Assembly: GCA_030153205.1 (NCBI GenBank)
Contig: JASLHV010000073.1
Coordinates: 1 to 11,948 of the forward strand
Length of the DNA stretch: 11,948 nucleotides
Source: Roseiarcus sp.
GTDB lineage: Bacteria > Pseudomonadota > Alphaproteobacteria > Rhizobiales > Beijerinckiaceae
Direction: 5' to 3'
The notes under the pieces are model-generated. The model was not told the DNA's origin. It searched no databases and saw only the letters and a program-made list of their open reading frames with translations. Positions 1 to 8,438 of the stretch are shown here, in pieces. Made by a program: the position numbers and the translations under genes. The first letter of the stretch is position 1. Every line of letters starts with the position of its first letter.

Positions 1-334
1 ACTCGCCCGTTTTCACATCCGTCGGCTGGCGGCCGAAGCCGGTAAAATTCGGATCAGCCTTGCCGCGCCTTTCCTGCGGGCTGTTGTAGAGCCCGGCCGC
101 GTCCGCCTGCCAGATTTCGACGAGAGCGTCCTTCAGCACGGCGCCGGCTCCATCGTACACGCGCCCAACGATCGTGATCTTTTCGCCCTTAGCGCCGCGG
201 CCGACCATGGACCTGCCGAGGTCTTCGGGATAGACGCCGTCGATGCCGGAATAGTTCGGCGTCGCGCCGATGTGGATATACGGCCCTGCGGTTTGGGAAG
301 GCGATTCCTTGAGATGGTCGAGTTTCTGAACCAT
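1..334 (-). CDS. pcaG: Protocatechuate 3,4-dioxygenase alpha subunit (partial, 3' end outside window)
   Basis: This is the alpha subunit of protocatechuate 3,4-dioxygenase, which with PcaH cleaves protocatechuate between its two hydroxyl groups to give beta-carboxy-cis,cis-muconate in the beta-ketoadipate pathway (cytoplasm). I translated 111 codons from the ATG at 334 down to base 1. The typical alpha-subunit N-terminus is visible (SQTAGPYIHIG at about residues 13-23), then the dioxygenase core strands (ITIVGRVYDGAG, ALVEIWQADAAGLY) and the conserved DPNFTGFGR. The alpha subunit lacks the iron-binding Tyr-His set, which belongs to PcaH. The start overlaps the pcaH stop by one base (TGATG), and GAGGG at 341-345 is a well-spaced ribosome binding site, so the two are co-transcribed and probably translationally coupled. 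The C-terminal half lies beyond the left edge, so integrity of the gene cannot be judged. Confidence 0.93.
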   Translation of the reverse strand, partial: MVQKLDHLKESPSQTAGPYIHIGATPNYSGIDGVYPEDLGRSMVGRGAKGEKITIVGRVYDGAGAVLKDALVEIWQADAAGLYNSPQERRGKADPNFTGFGRQPTDVKTGE

Positions 335-1059
335 CAATTGCCCTCTTTTTTGTTTTCGAAAGGCGTCGAGCGGCGGCCGCGCAACACAATGTCGAATTTG
401 TAGGCGAGCGAGTCCATATGCGTTGAATTGTTGCGATCGAGCGCGGCGACCAATTGTTCGAGCGCGGCGCGATCAGGAATTCCCGTCGCGATCGGACATT
501 GCCAGATCATCGGATCGCCTTCGAAATACATTTGCGTGACCAGCCGTTGCGTGAAGGCGTGGCCGAAGAGCGAAAAATGGATATGCGCCGGACGCCAGTC
601 GTTGACGCGATTCGGCCAGGGATAGGCGCCGGGCTTGATCGTACGGAACCAGTAGCGGCCCTCCTCATCGGTGATGGTGCGCCCACAGCCGCCGAAATTC
701 GGATCGAGCGGCGCGGTATAGGCTTCTTTCTTGTGGCGATAGCGCCCGCCCGCATTGGCCTGCCATATCTCGACCAGCGCGCCGGCGACGCCGCGCCCGT
801 TCTCGTCGAGCACGCGGCCATAGACATTGATGCGCGGCCCGATCGCCTCGCTGTTCTTGGCGTAGTTGCGGATGAGATCGTTGTCGCGTTGGCCGAGAAT
901 ATTGTGCCCGAAGACCGGGCCGGTCATTTCGGAGATCGTATTCTCGAGAGACAGAAGCGCGAAGCGCGGCGAGCGCAGGAGGGAAGTCTTGTACTGCGGC
1001 GTCAGCGGCGGCGGATGCCAGCCGCGGTCGCGTTGATAGAAGGCGCCCCTGTCAGTCAT
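334..1059 (-). CDS. pcaH: Protocatechuate 3,4-dioxygenase beta subunit
   Basis: This is the catalytic, iron-carrying beta subunit of intradiol protocatechuate 3,4-dioxygenase (241 aa, normal family length). All the non-heme Fe(III) ligands known from the Pseudomonas putida enzyme can be placed by motif: Tyr107 in GRYRHK (Tyr408 there), Tyr146 in AYPWPN (Tyr447), His159 and His161 in RPAHIHFS (His460, His462). The charge-stabilising arginine is Arg156 (Arg457). The ends of the family, the N-terminal HPPP segment and C-terminal RGRRSTPFEN, are both present, so the subunit looks intact and active. The ATG at 1059 is preceded by GGGGAGG (1068-1074) at 8-base spacing, which fixes the start. It is the first gene of a minus-strand unit with pcaG. 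The upstream neighbours are not other pca genes, unlike the pcaDCHGB clusters common in rhizobia. Confidence 0.97.
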   Translation of the reverse strand: MTDRGAFYQRDRGWHPPPLTPQYKTSLLRSPRFALLSLENTISEMTGPVFGHNILGQRDNDLIRNYAKNSEAIGPRINVYGRVLDENGRGVAGALVEIWQANAGGRYRHKKEAYTAPLDPNFGGCGRTITDEEGRYWFRTIKPGAYPWPNRVNDWRPAHIHFSLFGHAFTQRLVTQMYFEGDPMIWQCPIATGIPDRAALEQLVAALDRNNSTHMDSLAYKFDIVLRGRRSTPFENKKEGN

Positions 1060-1096
1060 TCTTGTGGCCTCCCCACTGAATTGGTCATACCCGCAG

Positions 1097-1186
1097 TCAG
1101 GGCGCTAAAGCCTCCGCCCTATGCGAATTGAAGACGATGAAGATGAGATCTGCTCCCGGCGCATCGATGAGGCTCTGCTGCGTCAT
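1097..1186 (-). CDS. Possible 29-residue small protein or leader upstream of pcaHG
   Basis: A short reading frame starts at the ATG at 1186 and ends in TGA at 1097-1099, 37 bases before the pcaH start and on the same strand. GAGGGG lies 7 bases before the ATG, a better ribosome binding site than several real genes here have. The 29-residue product starts MTQQSLIDAPGADL, has a short hydrophobic patch (LIFIVF, residues 14-19) and ends ALAP. I recognise no family. It could be a genuine small protein, a translated leader affecting pcaHG expression, or a chance frame in the leader region. The evidence is the ribosome binding site and position only. Confidence 0.3.
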   Translation of the reverse strand: MTQQSLIDAPGADLIFIVFNSHRAEALAP

Positions 1187-1272
1187 CGCGAATCCCCTCG
1201 ACCAAAGTGAATCACATCCAACGACCCATGTCCTCCCTTTCGCCGGGTTCTCGCGACCGTGTGAAATGAAAG

Positions 1273-1605
1273 TCAGCGCCGATCGCAGCCGGCGGTCTTA
1301 TCCCCAGCCCTTGCCAGGGGTTTGCCGTTGACGAAGACATTCGAGGCGCCGCTGACGACCGCGCCGCCGCAGCCTGTCTGGCCGCCGACGGTCACCGCCG
1401 GTTTGCCGTTGATGAAGACATTGGACGATCCTTCGACGAGCGGCGCGCCGCCCATCGTCGCGTCGCCCTGACGGGCGGCGGAAGAACCGCCGACCGAAAC
1501 ATCCGGGCTGCCTTGGATCACCGCGCCGGGCGCGTTCTGCGCTTCGGCGCTCGCTGCGGCCAGGAACGCCGCCGCCGCTACGATCAAATATCCGCCGCTC
1601 CGCAT
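1273..1605 (-). CDS. Exported PAAR-like repeat protein
   Basis: This is a small protein (110 aa from the ATG at 1605) made of an N-terminal signal peptide followed by PAAR-type beta repeats. The signal has a positive N-terminus (MRSGGY), a hydrophobic core to about residue 18, and a likely cleavage at AEA|QN after residue 22. The mature part contains three repeats at an exact 27-residue period, starting at residues 32, 59 and 86: GSPDVSVGGSSAARQGD, GSSNVFINGKPAVTVGG and GASNVFVNGKPLARAGD. PAAR proteins normally cap the type VI secretion spike and have no signal peptide, but no type VI gene is near. The protein has no histidine, so the usual PAAR zinc site is missing. Its two cysteines (79 and 107) sit at matching points after repeats two and three. 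The frame stays open for 19 more codons upstream, but the start at 1605 puts the signal at the N-terminus and has GGATGGAAG just before it. It is divergent from the flavoprotein gene. Function unknown. Confidence 0.75.
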   Translation of the reverse strand: MRSGGYLIVAAAAFLAAASAEAQNAPGAVIQGSPDVSVGGSSAARQGDATMGGAPLVEGSSNVFINGKPAVTVGGQTGCGGAVVSGASNVFVNGKPLARAGDKTAGCDRR

Positions 1606-1661
1606 TCTTCCATCCGAGTTGAGGCGAAGAGGCCGCCACTCTATCAGGTTTCGGCAAAGCA

Positions 1662-2892
<1,231 letters not shown>

Positions 2893-2912
<20 letters not shown>

Positions 2913-3309
2913 CGAGATCGACGTTCAGATACTCGAAGTCGCGCATATTCCGCGTCGCCAGTGTCAGCGCGCGAACGACTGCCGTTGCGCCGATGATCGA
3001 ATCAAGCGGTCCAATCACTCTTCCTGTCGAAGCCAACGCCCCGCGCACTCGTCCGGCCGTCTCAGCAATCCCTTCGTCAACGGGAATAATTCGATCGGCA
3101 AAACTTTCTTTGATAGAGCCAAACCAAGCTTCCAGTCGTCCGCGACGCTTGACATCGGCCATGCGCGCCAAACCAAAAGCGACTTCATGCAGCGAAACCA
3201 CGCTGAGCCAGAACTCCTCGCGCCGCGCCAGAAAAGCCTCAACTCTATCGGACGGTTTGGTTTTCGAGAGTTCAGAGAGGACATTGGTGTCGAGTAGAAA
3301 TCCTCGCAT
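2893..3309 (-). CDS. vapC: PIN-domain toxin ribonuclease, VapC/FitB-like
   Basis: This is the toxin of a type II toxin-antitoxin pair, a predicted Mg-dependent PIN-domain ribonuclease of 138 aa, the usual size. The fold is recognisable throughout: LLDTNVLSEL at 5-14 with the first catalytic Asp7, Glu42 in SLHEVAFG, Asp103 in PLDSIIGA, and Asp124 in TRNMRDF near the C-terminus, ending in the NPW typical of FitB-like VapC proteins. These four acidic residues are the expected active site, so the toxin looks intact. GAGGAG lies just upstream of the ATG at 3309, and only 12 bases separate it from the antitoxin stop, so both are made from one transcript. Its 3' end overlaps the convergent flavoprotein gene by 20 bases. 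The symbol is by family; the RNA target cannot be told from sequence. Confidence 0.92.
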
Positions 3310-3321
3310 TTGCTCCTCGGA

Positions 3322-3903
3322 TCATTCCTCGGCGAACGGGTCGCCGCGATGATCCGCGCGACTTGGCAATTCGATTTCGGCGCCGCGCGGCGCCGTCTCG
3401 ATAAGAAATTGGCCAAGATCGCTCACCGGCTGAAGCCGCTCGAAATCGGCCGCGGAAACTACGACACACGGATCTTGAGCTCCGATGGTCTGAGGCTTGC
3501 CTTCGCGCGCCAGCCGAAGAATCTCCGAAAGTTTCGCTTTTGCCTCGGGAACGGTCCACGGCCCTCTCGGCAGATGTACTGTCGCAATGAAACCGCGGCT
3601 TATATCCGACAGCACGTCGTCCAGGGCGCTCCTCTCCGGAAATCCGGCTTTTTGAACCGCTTCGATATAATCGTCGACAGTCATACCATCGACGTAGAGT
3701 TCAAAACGCCTGGCGGACGAGCCACGTTTAGGATTGTCGCGGATGAGTTTGTGGATCACCGCGGCCCTATCAACCACGCCGCGATCATCTTTCGGATAAA
3801 CCGGCTTGCCGCTGATGCCTCCCGCCGCCCAACGCGCGCGCGAGACAGCGCCAGAGCGCTGTTCGTTAGCGCCCGCAATCGCTGACCGAGACGTTTTCGG
3901 CAT
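3322..3903 (-). CDS. Phd/YefM-type antitoxin with a long N-terminal extension
   Basis: This is the probable antitoxin partner of the PIN toxin directly downstream. The C-terminal part (about 115-193) is a Phd/YefM-like antitoxin: WTVPEAKAKLSEILRLAREG (116-135), a short strand ending in VVVSAADFERL (147-157), then a toxin-binding tail with LGQFLIETAPRGAEIELP. Such antitoxins are usually 75-90 aa and begin at the WTV segment. This one has about 110 extra residues, including NPKRGSSARRFELYVDGMTV (57-76) and a mixed helical stretch ending ISRGFIATVH (101-110). No in-frame ATG or GTG lies just before the Phd part, so the extension appears genuinely translated. A basic, low-complexity segment occupies residues 1-30, and the ATG at 3903 lacks a clear ribosome binding site, so the true start could lie inside it. 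An inverted repeat at 3930-3951 is a likely autoregulatory operator. Confidence 0.8.
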   Translation of the reverse strand: MPKTSRSAIAGANEQRSGAVSRARWAAGGISGKPVYPKDDRGVVDRAAVIHKLIRDNPKRGSSARRFELYVDGMTVDDYIEAVQKAGFPERSALDDVLSDISRGFIATVHLPRGPWTVPEAKAKLSEILRLAREGKPQTIGAQDPCVVVSAADFERLQPVSDLGQFLIETAPRGAEIELPSRADHRGDPFAEE

Positions 3904-3929
3904 AGTGAAAGACCCGCGAACAGAACTTA

Positions 3930-3951
3930 TGGACTAGACTACTCTAGTCCA
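3930..3951. promoter_or_regulatory. Inverted repeat, candidate antitoxin operator
   Basis: A perfect 9-bp inverted repeat with a 4-base centre (TGGACTAGA-CTAC-TCTAGTCCA) lies 26 bases upstream of the antitoxin start. Phd- and VapB-type antitoxins normally repress their own operon by binding a palindrome at the promoter, so this is the expected place and form. The repeat is AT-richer than its surroundings. I could not place -35 and -10 boxes with confidence. It could instead fold as a hairpin, but no plus-strand gene ends here and there is no T-run on the minus strand, which speaks against a terminator. Confidence 0.65.
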
Positions 3952-3983
3952 TTTTCTATTTGGGAGCCAGCGTCTCTCGCGAG

Positions 3984-6900
3984 CTACTCCGCGGCCGACC
4001 TGATCTCCGCCTCGTCGCCCTCCACCAGATGCGGCCGCCCCGCGGCATGCGCCTGCGCTGCGGCTGCACGGTGATCGCGGGCGATGAAAGTGTAGACCGC
4101 CGGCGTTACGAAGAGGGTGAAGATCGTGCCGATCGCCATGCCGGCGAAAATGGTGAGGCCGATTTCGAAGCGGCTCTTGGCGCCGGCGCCGGCGGCGAGG
4201 ATCAGCGGCAGCATGCCGACGACCATGGCCGCCGTCGTCATCAGGATCGGGCGCAGGCGCACGCCGGCGGCATGTTCGATCGCCTCGCGGCGGCTCATGC
4301 CCTCTTCCTCCTGCATGCGATTGGCGAATTCCACCATCAAGATGCCGTGCTTGGAGATGAGGCCGATCAGCGTGACGAGACCGATCTGCGAATAAATATT
4401 GATGCTGGTCGCGCCGAAGACGCTGCCGATATTCAGCGGCAGCAGCGCGCCGAACATTGCCGTCGGCAGGGCGATCAGAATGATCACCGGATCGCGGAAG
4501 CTTTCGAACTGCGCCGCGAGCACGAGATAGATGACGATCAGCGCGAAGATGAAGGTGTAAACGAGCGCGTCGCCTTCCTGCTCATATTGCCGGCTGTCGC
4601 CCTGGAAATCATAGGTGAACCCTTCCGGGAAAATCTTGGCGGCCTTTTCTTTCAAGAAATCCAAGGCTTCGCCGAGCGTATGACCGGGGAAGGGCACGCC
4701 GGATAAAGTCGCCGAATTCAACTGCTGGAAGCTGGTGAGCGCGTTGGGCTGTACGTTTTGTGAAATGCTCGCCACGGTCGACAGAGGCACGAGTTCGCCG
4801 TTGGCGGCGCGCACTTCGTAACGCATCAGCCAATCGGGCGTCATGCGATATTCGCGCGGCGCCTGCGGGATGACTTCGTAGCTGCGGCCGTAGAGATTGA
4901 AGCGGTTGACGTAATTGCCGCCCAGAATCGTCGACAGCGCCGTGCCGACATCCTGCATATTGACGCCGATGCGGTTCGCCTTATCGAAATCGATCTTGAA
5001 CTGGTACTGCGGCGTGTCGAATTTCAGATCCGTGTCGGTGAAGAGGAAAAGCCCGCTGTCCCGCGCCTCTTTCTGCATCTCCGCCGTCACATTCGCCAGC
5101 GTCTCGAAATCGCCGGTCGAGCGAATGACGAATTGCATCGGCGGCCCGCCCGTCGAGCCAGGCAAAGCCGGCGGCGAGAAGGCGAGAAGCTGCGCGCCGG
5201 CGATCTGCTGCATCAAAGGCTGCATCACCTGCAGCAATTCCTTGGTGGAACGCGCGCGCTGATCCCAGGGCTTGAACAAAATGCCGGTAAATCCCTGACG
5301 CACGCCGGCAAAGCCATTGATGACGAAGAGATGGGCGAATTCCGGGATCTGCGAAATTTTGTTGTAGAGCGCGCCGGTCGCGTGTTCGAGATAGTCAAGG
5401 TTCGAGGATTGCGGCGTCTTGACGAGCGCCAGCGCGATGCCCTGGTCCTCTTCCGGCGCCAATTCCTTCGGCGTCGAGACATACATTATGCCGTTCAGTA
5501 CGAGGACGCCGGCCAGGATGAGGACCGTCAGAGCGCGGAAGTTCAGCGTGCTTTCCAGACGCCGCTCATAGGCGCGGCGCAACCGATCGAAGATGCGATC
5601 GAGAAAGGCCGTGAAGCGGCCATCGCCGGAATGCGGCGTCAGCAGCTTGGAGCACATCATCGGCGACAAGGTCAGCGCGATGAAGCCCGAGACGACGACC
5701 GAACCCGCCAGAGTAAAGGCGAATTCGCGGAACAAGGCGCCGGTGACCCCCGAGACGAAGCCGATCGGCGCATAGACCGCGGCGAGCGTAATCGTCATCG
5801 CAATGACGGGCAGCGCAATCTCGCGCGCGCCTTTCAAGGCCGCGTCGAACGGCGTCAGACCTTCTTCAATATGGCGATGGATATTTTCGACGACGACGAT
5901 CGCATCGTCGACGACGAGGCCGATGCCCAGCACCAGCGCCAGCAACGTCAGAAGATTGATGGAATAGCCGAGCGCCAGAAGCGCGATCATCACGCCGACA
6001 AGCGACAAGGGGATCGTGACGATCGGGATGATCGTCGAACGGAAATTGCCGAGGAAGAGGAAGATGACGACGATGACGATACCCGCCGCCTCCACCAAAG
6101 TCTTCGCCACTTCCCAGATCGAGGCGCGGATGAATTCGGTCGCGTCATAGGCGATCGCGCCTTTGAGTCCGGCCGGCAATTGCTTTTGGATATCGGGGAA
6201 AGCCGCGCGCACGTCGCTGATCACGGTGAGCGGATTGGCTTCAGGCGTGGCGTAAACGCCGATGAACACCGCCTTCAGCCCATCGAATACGGCGGAAGAA
6301 TCGGAATTCTCAGGCCCGAGTTCGATCGTCGCGACATTGCCCAGGCGAATGAGCGCATCGCCGCGCGCCGCGACGATAAGCTGACCGAAGGCTTGCGCAT
6401 TGTCGAGCGAGGTCAGGGCGTTGACGCTGACCTGCGTATAGTCGCTCTTGATCTCACCGGCGGCGGTCGTGAAATTGTTGGCGGCGAGCGCCCGCGAGAC
6501 ATCGCCCGGCGTGACGCCGAGGGCCGCCATTCTCACGGGATCGAGCCAGATGCGCATCGCGAAAGTCTGGCCGCCGAGAATCTGCGCCTGGGCGACGCCG
6601 CTGATGGTCTGAATGCGCGGCTGGACGACGCGGCTGAGATAATCCGTGATCTGCGAACCGGTCATGACCTTCGAGTTGAAGGACATGTACATCAGCGCAT
6701 AGCCCTGCCCCGTCTGTTTGACGACGACGGGATCGTTGGAATCGCGCGGCAATACGCTGCGGACTTGATTGGTCTTGGCGAGAACGTCGGCGACGGCGCG
6801 ATCAGGATTGGCGTCGAGCCTGAGGTTCAGCGTAATCGTCGAGACGTTCTGCTGCGAATTCGAAACCAGCGTATCGATGCCGTCGGTACTCGCCACCGCT

Positions 6901-7109
6901 TGCTCGATCGGCGTGGTGATGAATCCCTTGATCAGATCCGCGTTGGCGCCTGGATAGGTCGTCGTGATCGTGATCGTCGTATTCGACATTTCCGGGAATT
7001 GCCGGACCTGCAGCTTGAAAATGGCCATGGCGCCGACAAGCAGCACCAAAAGGCTCACGACGGTCGAAAGGACCGGCCGTCGAATGAAAAGATCGGTGAA
7101 GCTCGACAA
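3984..7109 (-). CDS. RND efflux pump inner-membrane subunit (HAE1/AcrB family)
   Basis: This is a proton-driven resistance-nodulation-division transporter of 1041 aa, full family length, which exports hydrophobic or amphiphilic compounds from the inner membrane and periplasm. It has the usual duplicated plan: TM1 at about 13-31, periplasmic porter loop about 35-330, TM2-7 about 335-490, TM8 about 526-545, a second loop about 550-850, and TM9-12 about 850-1010. The proton-relay residues are all present: Asp401-Asp402 in GLVVDDAIVVVEN (Asp407-408 of AcrB), Lys920 in LISKHGIL (Lys940), Arg951 (Arg971) and Thr958 (Thr978). The start is a TTG at 7107-7109; the following SSFTDLFIRRPV aligns with the usual N-terminus of this family, and no nearby ATG fits better. 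It follows the adaptor gene after 12 bases, so the two form an operon. Sequence does not tell the substrate; the N-terminus recalls MexI/MexW-like pumps. No outer-membrane factor gene is adjacent. Confidence 0.96.
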   Translation of the reverse strand: MSSFTDLFIRRPVLSTVVSLLVLLVGAMAIFKLQVRQFPEMSNTTITITTTYPGANADLIKGFITTPIEQAVASTDGIDTLVSNSQQNVSTITLNLRLDANPDRAVADVLAKTNQVRSVLPRDSNDPVVVKQTGQGYALMYMSFNSKVMTGSQITDYLSRVVQPRIQTISGVAQAQILGGQTFAMRIWLDPVRMAALGVTPGDVSRALAANNFTTAAGEIKSDYTQVSVNALTSLDNAQAFGQLIVAARGDALIRLGNVATIELGPENSDSSAVFDGLKAVFIGVYATPEANPLTVISDVRAAFPDIQKQLPAGLKGAIAYDATEFIRASIWEVAKTLVEAAGIVIVVIFLFLGNFRSTIIPIVTIPLSLVGVMIALLALGYSINLLTLLALVLGIGLVVDDAIVVVENIHRHIEEGLTPFDAALKGAREIALPVIAMTITLAAVYAPIGFVSGVTGALFREFAFTLAGSVVVSGFIALTLSPMMCSKLLTPHSGDGRFTAFLDRIFDRLRRAYERRLESTLNFRALTVLILAGVLVLNGIMYVSTPKELAPEEDQGIALALVKTPQSSNLDYLEHATGALYNKISQIPEFAHLFVINGFAGVRQGFTGILFKPWDQRARSTKELLQVMQPLMQQIAGAQLLAFSPPALPGSTGGPPMQFVIRSTGDFETLANVTAEMQKEARDSGLFLFTDTDLKFDTPQYQFKIDFDKANRIGVNMQDVGTALSTILGGNYVNRFNLYGRSYEVIPQAPREYRMTPDWLMRYEVRAANGELVPLSTVASISQNVQPNALTSFQQLNSATLSGVPFPGHTLGEALDFLKEKAAKIFPEGFTYDFQGDSRQYEQEGDALVYTFIFALIVIYLVLAAQFESFRDPVIILIALPTAMFGALLPLNIGSVFGATSINIYSQIGLVTLIGLISKHGILMVEFANRMQEEEGMSRREAIEHAAGVRLRPILMTTAAMVVGMLPLILAAGAGAKSRFEIGLTIFAGMAIGTIFTLFVTPAVYTFIARDHRAAAAQAHAAGRPHLVEGDEAEIRSAAE

Positions 7110-7121
7110 GCTTTTATCTCT

Positions 7122-8438
7122 TTAAGGCTTCGGCAAAGGCGTGCGCGGCGGCAAGGCGTCGGGATTGTCGACAGTCACCGGGAAATTGGGTTGCAGCTTG
7201 ATCTGCCCCGAGGTGACGACCAATTCGCCTTCCTGAACCCCTTCGAGGATCGCAACACGCTCGCCCTTGGTGGCTCCGACTCGTACGAAACGACGCTCGA
7301 CGATGAGATTGTCTTTCTTGTCCGCCGTCGCCGCTTGCGCTTCGCCCTCTTTCGGCGGCGCCGGCTTCACGACGAAGACATTATCGCCGTAGAGGCTGTA
7401 GACGATCGCGGTGCGCGGCAAAGTCAGCACTTCCTTCGGCTCCCCGGAAGCGACATCGACCTGGGCGAACATGCCCGGCAGGAGCTTGTGGTCGGGATTG
7501 GCGAATTCGGCGCGTACGAGCACGTTGCGCGTATCCTGACTGACCCGCGCGTCGATCGCGCCGATCTTGCCGGTGAAAGTCTGATTGGGAAAAGCGTCGA
7601 CCGTCAGCCGCGCCTCTTGCCCGAGCGCCAGAGTCTTCAGCGATTGTTCGGGCGTCGAGAAATCGACATAGATCGGATCGAGTTGCTGCAGCGTCACCAT
7701 GCTGAAGCCGACGGCGACATATTGGCCGATGTCGACCTTGCTGATGCCGAGCCGCCCGGGGAAAGGCGCGACGATGGTCTTTTGCGCAATGATCGCCTTG
7801 GTGCGCTCCACTGAGGCCGCCGCCGAATCGCGCGTAGCGAGAGCGGTGTCGACCTGCGCCTTAGCCGTACTGCCGCCGACGACAAGCTGCTGCTGACGCT
7901 CGAGCGTCACATCTGCATTGCGGAGCTGCGCCATGCCGTTCTTCAGATCAGCCTGATCGACGGAATCGTCGATATCGACCAGCGGCGCGCCGACGGCGAC
8001 ATCGTCGCCGGATTTGAAATGAACGGCTTTGACCACGCCGGCGATTTGCGGCGCGATATCGATGCCTTGGTAGGCGTGCAGCGTACCGATCGCCGGCAAG
8101 GACGGCGCCCAGGTCTCCTTCGTCGCTTTCTCGGCGGTCACCGCCGTCGGCTTTGGCGTGAAGGCGGCAGCAATAAAGCCCTTCACCATTTGCGGCTTGA
8201 TGACGAATTGGAAATAGTAGAGGCCGCCGGAGACGCCGACCAAGACGACCAAAGTGAGAAGGAACACGACCGGCCGACGCACGCGCAAAGGCATCAGGCG
8301 CAAGACGAGGAAAAGCGCCAGCAGGCCCGCGACGGCAAAAAACACGGGCGCATGAACCGGGATTTGGAACAGGCCCGCCAATTCGCCCGCGCCGGCCGCA
8401 GCCGTCAGCGCGATCAGCGCCACGAGAATCCGATTCAT
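7122..8438 (-). CDS. RND efflux periplasmic adaptor subunit (membrane fusion protein)
   Basis: This is the periplasmic adaptor (HlyD/AcrA type) linking the downstream RND pump to an outer-membrane channel; 438 aa. Domains in order: split lipoyl half one around 126-158 (IAPQIAGVVKAVHFKSGDDV), a short alpha-hairpin about 160-215, lipoyl half two about 218-252 (TIVAPFPGRLG), a beta-barrel about 255-335 (DPIYVDFSTPEQ onward), and the membrane-proximal domain about 337-425. The N-terminus is odd. Instead of one anchor or a lipoprotein signal it has three hydrophobic stretches (about 4-24, 30-49 and 56-76). A start at Met49 would leave the usual single anchor, but no ribosome binding site precedes it, while AAAGGA precedes the ATG at 8438. 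It is first in the operon and overlaps, by ATGA, a short upstream frame of doubtful status. Confidence 0.93.
   Translation of the reverse strand: MNRILVALIALTAAAGAGELAGLFQIPVHAPVFFAVAGLLALFLVLRLMPLRVRRPVVFLLTLVVLVGVSGGLYYFQFVIKPQMVKGFIAAAFTPKPTAVTAEKATKETWAPSLPAIGTLHAYQGIDIAPQIAGVVKAVHFKSGDDVAVGAPLVDIDDSVDQADLKNGMAQLRNADVTLERQQQLVVGGSTAKAQVDTALATRDSAAASVERTKAIIAQKTIVAPFPGRLGISKVDIGQYVAVGFSMVTLQQLDPIYVDFSTPEQSLKTLALGQEARLTVDAFPNQTFTGKIGAIDARVSQDTRNVLVRAEFANPDHKLLPGMFAQVDVASGEPKEVLTLPRTAIVYSLYGDNVFVVKPAPPKEGEAQAATADKKDNLIVERRFVRVGATKGERVAILEGVQEGELVVTSGQIKLQPNFPVTVDNPDALPPRTPLPKP

Noticed and set aside
454..1131. 225-codon plus-strand frame opposite pcaH
   Set aside because: It lies antisense to a complete PcaH with all iron ligands and shows no protein family features.
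1187..1272. Search for a PcaQ-type operator upstream of pcaHG
   Set aside because: No ATAACC-N4-GGTTAT-like site was seen. Only a short GTGAATCAC palindrome at 1207-1215 is present, too short to call.
3930..3951. Inverted repeat read as a plus-strand terminator, since TTTTCTATTT follows it
   Set aside because: No plus-strand gene ends upstream of it; the genes on both sides are on the minus strand, where no T-run follows. An operator fits better.
5133..7814. 893-codon open frame on the plus strand across the efflux genes
   Set aside because: It is antisense to two clearly recognised genes, its product is a monotonous Arg/Asp/Gln/Glu-rich sequence with no domain, and it is the usual mirror frame of GC-rich codon bias.
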